From Paucisalibacillus globulus (GTDB lineage Bacteria > Bacillota > Bacilli > Bacillales > Amphibacillaceae): 64,000 nucleotides of DNA. Below are positions 57,896 through 64,000 of this stretch, in pieces. Every line of letters starts with the position of its first letter. The first letter of the stretch is position 1. A model generated the notes under the pieces. That model saw only the letters and a program-made list of their open reading frames with translations, searched no databases and was not told where the DNA came from. The stretch spans positions 1 to 64,000 of the forward strand of contig NZ_LT855406.1 of NCBI RefSeq assembly GCF_900184735.1. The letters are read 5' to 3'. The translations under genes were made by a program, and so were the position numbers.

Positions 57896-59092
57896 TCACT
57901 TCCACTCCATCCCCGTTCTCCTAATGCTAATGTTGTAATCGATTTGAATATTCATATCCTGATAAATATCTGCCCATTTTTCATCTGATTGGACTTGCTC
58001 GTCCCAATAGTTCGGATACTTGGCCCTGATCCTTGCACCTAAACCGAATATATCCGATTGATCCTCTTGCAACTGTTTAATGAATCTGTCAGCCATCTCA
58101 TTTACCCTTTTCGATGCTGCATCTTCAATTGCTTGAATGGAGGATAAGTCCAATTGATTGGATTCAATTTCTTCTTCAATCATAGCATCAACATTAACTT
58201 CAAATGTTGTTTTTGGTTTCCCATTTTCAATAATAGACTTAATCTTTGAATCACGCCCTACTGCTTTAACCATGTAAACCCCTTCATCATTAGGAAGTGA
58301 AACAGGGACACTATATCCAGCTGGATTCATACCTTTTATGGCCATATAGATCCCAATTTCTATAGGGGAAAATTTATTGATCATTTTATTCCCTTTAAAA
58401 TATGCCATTCCATCGATGAGTATACGATCATTATTGATGACCTGAACTCTTGGAAGTGTAGCATCTACCCCTGGATCAGATAGATCGATCCAAAACATGC
58501 CTAAATATTCTCTTGGCAGTTTTCCAAACCGTACCGCATTATCCAGTGTATCGGATAAATAGAGGGATGGAACATTTTCTACTGGTGGTGCAGCTTCTAG
58601 CACTTTTTTTGCATCATTTTTATTTACTATCATCCAAGCGGTTCTTCGCACTTCAGGGTTTCGTCTAAAGTAATCATTAATCTCTTCTATCCCATTTTCG
58701 GCTACATCTTCCGAAATGACAATAATTTGCAAGTGTCCTAAGTAAAGCTTTTCAGCTAGTTGCTGTTGTAGGTTTGTGATTGCATCTTTTACCGAATGCC
58801 CTACCGTTTCAAGGACCCAACTATTCTTCTCGGAACCTTCACCTCCACCACCTTCAGGTCCTAACTTAATCTTTCCTGGTAAGGATATTTGAGCAGTTAA
58901 CTTAATAAGATTGTCGTCTTGGCCTGGAAAATCCCCTTTTTGATGGGTTACCTCAGGTTCTTCTCCCATATCCTCTTCTGTAGCTATATCAATTGCAATT
59001 CCTAAAATATTGGCACGTTCCTCTAACTCATATCGATCCCAACAACCTGACAAGAAAACGATTATGCCTAATACGAATAATCTTCTCTTCAT
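57896..59092 (-). CDS. Ger(x)C family germination lipoprotein
   Basis: The C-subunit lipoprotein of a GerA-type nutrient germinant receptor. The signal peptide MKRRLFVLGIIVFLSGCWDR ends in a lipobox with Cys17, followed by YELEERANILGIAIDI, the standard Ger(x)C opening, and a long three-domain C-terminal part. With start 59092 (five bases after GAGGGTGA) it is 398 residues, typical for GerKC. It is the third gene of the operon and begins 11 bases after the gerB frame. Confidence 0.92.
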   Translation of the reverse strand: MKRRLFVLGIIVFLSGCWDRYELEERANILGIAIDIATEEDMGEEPEVTHQKGDFPGQDDNLIKLTAQISLPGKIKLGPEGGGGEGSEKNSWVLETVGHSVKDAITNLQQQLAEKLYLGHLQIIVISEDVAENGIEEINDYFRRNPEVRRTAWMIVNKNDAKKVLEAAPPVENVPSLYLSDTLDNAVRFGKLPREYLGMFWIDLSDPGVDATLPRVQVINNDRILIDGMAYFKGNKMINKFSPIEIGIYMAIKGMNPAGYSVPVSLPNDEGVYMVKAVGRDSKIKSIIENGKPKTTFEVNVDAMIEEEIESNQLDLSSIQAIEDAASKRVNEMADRFIKQLQEDQSDIFGLGARIRAKYPNYWDEQVQSDEKWADIYQDMNIQIDYNISIRRTGMEWK

Positions 59093-59103
59093 GTTGATCA
59101 CCC

Positions 59104-60228
59104 TCATAATGAATTATTTTCCTCACTCTCAGGCAAACGTTTTAGCCCTCGAATTGAAGCAATGGAAAGGAGTATAAAAGGATAAAGCAATAAAGGAAGC
59201 ATACCGTATTTTGTTACTGCCAATAAGTACTTGTACATAGTAAAAATATCCTCTGGAAAAATCGCAACAAGGAAGATAATGGGTGCAGCTAAAATAGAAA
59301 CTATTCGATAGTTATGGAAACGGAATAGCTCACAAATTCCTCTTACCACGATAAAATAATAGGATAATAAAGTTGTAAATACACCATAGATGTATGAAAT
59401 TAACAGAATGGCATCGATTCTGGACAGTATTTCAGCTGGGACTTGAATCATTCTACCAAGAATCAGTGTTGGCCAAAACATCTGCATAATTTCCTCTACT
59501 CCAAAGACAGCTATTGTCATCGTAATCACAACCAAAAGAATCAATGCTCCGAAACCATATCCCCACGAGGCCCCCTTCATGCTTTTCATTGGATTTTTCA
59601 TGAATGGTATAACCATTGCTATAACTAAAAAATTAGCAATTGCCATGGGCACAACTAATGCTCCCTTCATAAAATCCTTAAAATTCGGTTCGTTACCTAG
59701 AAAAGGGGCTAAATGATACATTTCAACATCGCGAAAGGCAAAGACTAGTATCACAACAATTGGAATCAAAATTAATGGCACATAGAAAAAATGGATATAT
59801 GCAAAAGTGGATACATTTTGATAAGTTGTGGTCACACACAAAAGTAGCATCACAACAATGGCTAAATGGATTGGTGTATTATTAAGAATAGACCCTTGAA
59901 TAGCCTCAGCATATTGCCTTGTCTCTAATCCAACCAGAACTAGAAACAATAAAATAATGAACAAACTCATGATTCTTCCAATTGGTTTACCCAAAATGAT
60001 TTCGTTATAACCAATGATTGTTTTGGTTGGAAATCGCTTACCAACTAGAACTAGACCCACTAATCCAATAAAACCTATTAAGATTCCAACTATGGTAGCA
60101 AATGGCCCCCCAGTCCCCGCATAATTCACGATAAACCTTGTAAGCTATATTACGGATACTCCTATCATCGTGCTGATGATGATAAATGCTAGTTGTAGTG
60201 TTGATACTTGATCTCGTTGTTTATTCAT
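59104..60228 (-). pseudogene. GerB-type germination permease with in-frame TAG at codon 28
   Basis: The B-subunit is the membrane permease of a GerA-type receptor (APC-type transporter). The frame starts at ATG 60228, overlapping the gerA stop (TAATG), as MNKQRDQVSTLQLAFIIIS, then TMIGVSVI, and meets TAG at 60145-60147 (codon 28). It continues in the same frame as LTRFIVNYAGTGGPFATIVG and the rest. Homologues have an uninterrupted helix here, usually ending in VSVLTLPRF, so TAG replaces a sense codon. Re-initiation at GTG 60129 would give 341 residues lacking the first helix. Otherwise it has normal length (374 codons). Confidence 0.85.
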
Positions 60229-61832
60229 TAGAATCTCCCCCTTTTCTCATTGGCGAGTGGGTTCGACGGTCCCTTCTTCACACCACTATCAACTCGTACT
60301 TTATCCTTTGGATGTAGTTCTCTCGGTCTTTCTGTTAGCCAACGTAATGGAGCACGGATTATGGAATCTTTAATTCCTTCTTTATTCCAGGGAGTAATAG
60401 GAGAAAAATAAGGCACTCCAAACGAACGTAACGAGAGCATATGATTGATAATAAACATTAATCCCACTGCCAAACCAAGCAAGCCGATAAAACCGGAAAG
60501 GACAATCAATGGGAACTTAAGCATCCGAAAAGTAATAGCTGCATTATAGGATGGCGTGGCAAAGGAACCAATTGTAGATAAGGCGATAATAACTACAGTT
60601 ATGGGACTAACAAAACCAGCAGATACTGCTGCTTGTCCGATAACTAATACACCTACAATGGATAAAGCTCCACCTACTTGTTGTGGCATGCGGATAGTCG
60701 CTTCTCGTAATATCTCCATTGCAAGTTCCATCAACAATACTTCAACGACAACGGGAAAAGGAACACCCGCCCTTCCACTCGATGCTGCAACAACGAATTT
60801 TGCCGGAATCATCTCCGGATGAAATGAGAGAACCGTTACATAGAGGGAAGAAAAGGTAAGGGAAAAAAGCAGTGCCATATATCGTATCGAACGAATAATA
60901 CTACTCATTAAAGTTCTGGATACATAGTCTTCACTTGTTTGATAAAATTGATTAAAAACAGCAGGTACGATAAGTGCATAAGGAGAACCATCAACCAGAA
61001 TCGCTACTCTTCCTTCTAAAATATTTCCCACTGCTTTATCAGGTCTTTCCGTATTGAGCACCTGTGGAAATGGTGACCTAGGATTATCCTGAATAAATTG
61101 TTCGATGTAACCAGCATCCAAGATACGGTCAATTCCAATATCTTGAATTCTTTTCTTCACCTCGTTTATAAGTTCATCACTAGCAATATTCTCTAGATAA
61201 CAGTTGGCAATTTTCGTCTTCGTTTTCTCACCTACTTCAATAGGTTCGGCTCGAAACTCTGGGACCGGAAGTCGATAGCGCAATAATGAAAGATTGGTTT
61301 GTAATTGTTCAATAAATCCTTCTCTTGGTCCTCGTACTACACGTTCTGTTTCTGGTTCTGTTATTCCTCTTTTTTCTCGTTTTAAGGTATCGAGAATGAG
61401 ACACTCATTTTCACCATCTATGAATATCACCGTTCTCCCTTGTAGAAGGGCATCTAGTATACTGGGTAATTCACACTTAATCTCCCCTTCTGAAAAATAA
61501 AGAAAATCATTTAAGAGATATTGAAGTGTGTATTTTTTGGAACCACTTGATTTGTTATAGATTTCTTTAGGAGCTTGTAGTGGTTGAATAATATCACGGT
61601 TTATTTTTTCGTTATCAACTAAGCTGTTGATAAACAAAGCCATAGCAGGGGTTTTACCGAATAGGTGAAAGGAACGAAGTGTAAAATCAGTATCCCTCTG
61701 GAAGACTTCTTTCACTAGTTGAATATTTTGATTTAAGTTATCTGTTAGTTTGGTATTCTGCGAAGCCTCTAAGCTATCACTTGAAGAAAGGCGTTCATTA
61801 CTTGACTTCCTCTTTCTCTTCCAGAAAACCAT
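60228..61832 (-). CDS. GerA-type germination receptor A subunit
   Basis: A 534-residue A-subunit of a GerA-type spore germinant receptor. The N-terminal soluble domain (residues 1-260) is charged and polar with an early MVFWKRKRKSS; the C-terminal part has five membrane helices and ends in a basic cytoplasmic tail (RGRF). Typical segments are GRTVIFIDGENECLIL, VRGPREGFIEQL and ILEGRVAILVDGSPYALIVP. ATG 61832, behind AAGGAGGAA, is preferred over an earlier frame start at 61853. It leads the gerA-gerB-gerC operon; such operons are transcribed in the forespore, but no SigG promoter was pinned down. Confidence 0.92.
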   Translation of the reverse strand: MVFWKRKRKSSNERLSSSDSLEASQNTKLTDNLNQNIQLVKEVFQRDTDFTLRSFHLFGKTPAMALFINSLVDNEKINRDIIQPLQAPKEIYNKSSGSKKYTLQYLLNDFLYFSEGEIKCELPSILDALLQGRTVIFIDGENECLILDTLKREKRGITEPETERVVRGPREGFIEQLQTNLSLLRYRLPVPEFRAEPIEVGEKTKTKIANCYLENIASDELINEVKKRIQDIGIDRILDAGYIEQFIQDNPRSPFPQVLNTERPDKAVGNILEGRVAILVDGSPYALIVPAVFNQFYQTSEDYVSRTLMSSIIRSIRYMALLFSLTFSSLYVTVLSFHPEMIPAKFVVAASSGRAGVPFPVVVEVLLMELAMEILREATIRMPQQVGGALSIVGVLVIGQAAVSAGFVSPITVVIIALSTIGSFATPSYNAAITFRMLKFPLIVLSGFIGLLGLAVGLMFIINHMLSLRSFGVPYFSPITPWNKEGIKDSIIRAPLRWLTERPRELHPKDKVRVDSGVKKGPSNPLANEKRGRF

Positions 61833-61912
61833 TATCTTCCTCCTTAAAAACACGATTGAAATAATGAAGTTGTATTAGTATGGAAGTTTTATACCAAAAC
61901 ATATAAAAAAAA

Positions 61913-61935
61913 AGCAGATCATTAACAGATCTACT
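61913..61935 (-). terminator. terminator upstream of germination operon
   Basis: An 8-bp stem AGCAGATC (61913-61920) with GATCTACT (61928-61935, one mismatch), followed leftward by a long U-run. It probably closes the 86-residue gene that stops at 62016. Confidence 0.7.
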
Positions 61936-62015
61936 TTTCTTCCGCTTCCTGGTCAAACCAAAGCTTGGTTGTAATTTTGTTTATTTTACTTTGCATTTAT
62001 GGTCAACTCTTTCCT

Positions 62016-62276
62016 TTATCTGAAATACATATAGAAAGCAAACGCAATAAATGATAGAGCGATCGCAATAATATATATCCATGATAGGCTCTTCACATTA
62101 GAAGAAATTGATTTGGTTTCATATTCTAGAGACCGTTCTAACTCATTCTCCGCTGTATCCCCATCCTCTTCATATTGTTTCATACGATTTTCTTCTTGTT
62201 TTATTACCATAATGGTCGCAATTAACCCGATTATACATAAAACCGCAATCATAGCAATAACAAGCCATAAATTCAT
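62016..62276 (-). CDS. two-helix membrane protein, unknown, 86 aa
   Basis: Helix one (residues 4-24, LVIAMIAVLCIIGLIATIMVI) is followed by an acidic stretch (EENRMKQYEEDGDTAENELERS) and a second helix (residues 66-84). No motif was recognised. ATG 62276 follows GGGAGGG. It may be a small regulator or membrane adaptor; neighbours give no clue. Confidence 0.6.
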   Translation of the reverse strand: MNLWLVIAMIAVLCIIGLIATIMVIKQEENRMKQYEEDGDTAENELERSLEYETKSISSNVKSLSWIYIIAIALSFIAFAFYMYFR

Positions 62277-62377
62277 GAGAACCCTCCCTTATTCATAACT
62301 ATTTTCTTACCTTAATTCTACTATAAGTTTGACAAAGATTGGGGATATGTCATGAACAATTCATGAAAAAGAAAAAA

Positions 62378-62415
62378 GTAGTTCTGTAGTGCTTAGAAAA
62401 GCATCACGGAACTAC
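62378..62415 (-). terminator. intrinsic terminator after VOC gene
   Basis: A stem GTAGTTC (62378-62384) with GAACTAC (62409-62415), extended inward by several further pairs, and a U-run leftward. It lies 12 bases past the VOC stop. Confidence 0.75.
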
Positions 62416-62427
62416 CAGTATAATTAT

Positions 62428-62823
62428 TTATTTTGCATTCTCGTCTGGTTGATGAATACCGATAATATTCCCTTCAGTATCAAGATAATAACCTTGCCAA
62501 GCCATGCCAGGTAGAGCATACTTTGGAAGAGCAACTTGGCCCCCAAACTCTAAAATTTTTGCTTCGGTAGAATCATAATCTTCTACATTCATCGTACAGG
62601 AAAAGCCATTCATCGGTTGTCCTGGTTCTGGTGGGGTTCCTTTTCTCTGCATTAATGCCCCGTCTATCCCGTGTTCACTTGCATCACCTGTTACCGCCCC
62701 AAAGTAAGGCATGCCAGCATAATCGCTCCAATCCTCAAATCTCCAACCAAATACTTCACCATAAAACTTCTTAGCTCGCTCCATATCCGATACATGAATT
62801 TCAAAGTGTACTAGTCTTCCCAT
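62428..62823 (-). CDS. VOC family protein (glyoxalase/dioxygenase-like)
   Basis: A single-domain vicinal-oxygen-chelate protein of 131 residues: LVHFEIHVSDMERAKKFYGEVFGW near the N-terminus (shown in part), then PYFGAVTGDASEHGI and the C-terminal YYLDTEGNIIGIHQP with the metal Glu. Of the type of the YkcA/PhnB-like VOC proteins; the substrate is unknown. ATG 62823 lies five bases after GGAGG; another ATG is directly before it. Confidence 0.85.
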   Translation of the reverse strand: MGRLVHFEIHVSDMERAKKFYGEVFGWRFEDWSDYAGMPYFGAVTGDASEHGIDGALMQRKGTPPEPGQPMNGFSCTMNVEDYDSTEAKILEFGGQVALPKYALPGMAWQGYYLDTEGNIIGIHQPDENAK

Positions 62824-62936
62824 CATAACCTCCATTAATAATTTAGTTGTTATCCTCTTAGTAATTCAATGTAAGTTTTTGAATCTCCTTCCTATTATTG
62901 TAAAAATATTATGAATTTATTCAATCCAACGGATAT

Positions 62937-63266
62937 TTACTTTACCTTACGAAATAATTTATATTGATACCCATCAAAGTCAAAATGTTTTTTACCAGAT
63001 GATATACTTACTGAATTCGAAATATCTTTATGAGCAAGGTTCAAATCTTTCTGAATTGTGACTAGTTCTGCTTTTTGCTCATCCATCACCAGATAAAAAC
63101 TTTCTCTTCGTTCCAATTGACTAACAGCTGGTCCAAGAGACAACACATTATCTAATAAAATATCTACTATCTTTATTCCGGTACCCTGCCTCTTTTTAGG
63201 AATAAGTTCAAAAATAGAAGACCCCTCTTTAGCAAATTGCATCACCTTTTGGTCATATTTATTCAT
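62937..63266 (-). CDS. hypothetical protein, 109 aa
   Basis: A basic soluble protein with alternating charged segments (KKRQGTGIKIVDILLDNVL; ELVTIQKDLNLAHKDI) and no membrane helix or motif that I recognise. It begins two bases after the stop of the multi-helix membrane protein gene, so it is the third gene of the XRE-membrane protein operon that enters the window at its right edge. A binding partner role for the membrane protein is possible but unproven. Confidence 0.6.
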   Translation of the reverse strand: MNKYDQKVMQFAKEGSSIFELIPKKRQGTGIKIVDILLDNVLSLGPAVSQLERRESFYLVMDEQKAELVTIQKDLNLAHKDISNSVSISSGKKHFDFDGYQYKLFRKVK

Positions 63267-63268
63267 CT

Positions 63269-63790
63269 TTACCCCTCCAGCTTATCTAGACTTCTATTAT
63301 ATTTTCTTACACTCCACTCCACCCAAACATACGAAATAGCAAAGAATACGATAATTGAAAGTAAAAACTCAAATCCAAGTACTACAACAATATTCATGGT
63401 TTCACTTAGTTCCGGTAGAAGAATTAAATGTTGCCAATCATTTTCAATTAAGAATGTCGTAATCATGTTTAAAATTAATACAAACAATGCAAAGCCAAAA
63501 GATTCCCAAAAGTAATATCGTTTCCTACTTTTTTTGGACACTTCATCTTCATTAGTAGAAATGTTCTCACCTGAAACCATTTTGGGAATGGTTAAACTTT
63601 CATCCTTTCGAGCAAACCATGCAATAGATACTGGTATCATCACTATAAAGATAATCTCCCATGTAATTTGATTAATATCTTTAGTACTTACATATTTCCA
63701 TATTGCTGAGACTAAAAGTGCCACATATAATAGGATTAATGTAATCCCAACCCCTCTAGCAATCATCATCTGACTTCTTTCATCCATCAC
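63269..63790 (-). CDS. membrane protein paired with XRE regulator
   Basis: The 173-residue protein has four hydrophobic segments (residues 12-30, 40-60, 94-112, 128-152) with a charged loop and the tail WVEWSVRKYNRSLDKLEG. It overlaps the end of the XRE gene by one base. The arrangement resembles the XRE/membrane-protein pair at 21093-21745, but the two membrane proteins are not obviously close paralogues. Function unknown. Confidence 0.68.
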   Translation of the reverse strand: MMDERSQMMIARGVGITLILLYVALLVSAIWKYVSTKDINQITWEIIFIVMIPVSIAWFARKDESLTIPKMVSGENISTNEDEVSKKSRKRYYFWESFGFALFVLILNMITTFLIENDWQHLILLPELSETMNIVVVLGFEFLLSIIVFFAISYVWVEWSVRKYNRSLDKLEG

Positions 63791-63993
63791 TATTCATCCC
63801 CTTCATAATCAAATATCTCTTCAATTGGTACATGAAAAATTTTTGCTATATCCCAGGCTAACTTAAGCGAAGGATTATAGTTGCCCCGTTCCAAGTGACC
63901 AATAGTCTCTCTTCTTACACCGACCAATTTAGCAAGCGTTTGCTGGTTCATATCAAATTTTAAACGATATTCCCGAATTCTTGTCTTTAGCAA
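63790..63993 (-). CDS. XRE-family helix-turn-helix regulator, 67 aa
   Basis: A short Cro/C1-type regulator with the helix-turn-helix MNQQTLAKLVGVRRETIGHL followed by ERGNYNPSLKLAWDIAKIF, and a tail IEEIFDYEGDE typical of this small subgroup. The apparent start (TTG) is at 63993, only seven bases from the window edge, so the real start and promoter cannot be seen. It overlaps the membrane protein gene downstream and is co-transcribed with it. Confidence 0.82.
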   Translation of the reverse strand: MLKTRIREYRLKFDMNQQTLAKLVGVRRETIGHLERGNYNPSLKLAWDIAKIFHVPIEEIFDYEGDE

Positions 63994-64000
63994 ATAGCAA

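Noticed and set aside
60129-60228. Treating gerB as starting normally at GTG 60129
   Set aside because: The overlap with the gerA stop and the in-frame homologous N-terminus upstream show that the natural start is 60228 and that the TAG at 60145-60147 is a lesion or error.

Overview
The window is a low-GC chromosomal segment from a spore-forming Firmicute of the family Bacillaceae, most likely an Oceanobacillus, Ornithinibacillus or Virgibacillus-like genus. The evidence is the spore genes (cwlJ and a gerA-type germination operon), the LiaIHFSR cell-envelope stress operon, YdbS/YdbT PH-domain proteins, a YrkEFHIJ-type sulfur cluster, strong Shine-Dalgarno sites with frequent TTG and GTG starts, and three copies of a long GC-rich non-coding inverted repeat. 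The genus is an inference. No rRNA, tRNA, phage, CRISPR array or insertion-sequence transposase was seen.

Layout. 0-8.3 kb: mostly leftward accessory genes: three Nudix hydrolases, two GNAT acetyltransferases, an alpha/beta hydrolase, an SDR-like protein, the rightward cwlJ, then ydbS-ydbT. 8.6-9.1 kb: the first long repeat (copy A). 9.3-13.9 kb: a small membrane protein, a 2-hydroxyacid dehydrogenase, an AAA ATPase with two unknown neighbours, and an HpaB-type flavin monooxygenase. 13.9-18 kb: the lia operon (liaI, liaH, liaF, liaS, liaR, all leftward), with an in-phase 21/63-bp tandem repeat between liaI and liaH. 18-29 kb: a metallophosphoesterase; a FusB-type EF-G-binding protein behind a 20-codon leader and possible attenuator; an arginase-family protein; an XRE/membrane pair; DinB; a YhfK-like protein; Dps; a PadR/HAAS pair under three palindromes; a macrolide 2'-phosphotransferase; and a PP2C-like/HIT cluster. 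29-44.5 kb: an ArsR-SulP unit behind a perfect palindrome, an amidohydrolase divergent from an Rgg-like regulator, a solitary EutH, repeat copy B, a Gfo/Idh/MocA oxidoreductase, an MFS transporter, an amidase, and an LCM-type methyltransferase just behind a strong promoter plus terminator.

45-57.7 kb is a reactive-sulfur and thiol-redox island. It holds glutaredoxin-like and DUF302 proteins, three single-domain rhodaneses, a CstR persulfide sensor, a rhodanese-like protein without the active cysteine, a TauE/SafE exporter, TusA, a rhodanese/MBL persulfide dioxygenase-like protein, DsrE, a TusA-rhodanese fusion, a two-component system, a cupin, a broken OsmC gene and a CcdA/TlpA-like pair. At least five ATACC(C)-N4-GGGTAT-type palindromes lie at its promoters or start sites, so I infer one CstR-controlled regulon for persulfide/sulfide detoxification. 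Repeat copy C lies inside it. 57.9-61.8 kb is a gerA-gerB-gerC germination operon whose gerB frame carries an in-frame TAG at codon 28. The window closes with small membrane proteins, a VOC protein and a second XRE/membrane-protein module.

Two genes look decayed: osmC (frameshift plus TGA at the expected Cys) and gerB (TAG). The most unusual structures are the liaI-liaH tandem repeat, the fusB leader, the promoter-terminator ahead of the methyltransferase, and the three nested repeats, one chimeric and one interrupted by a 60-bp insert.
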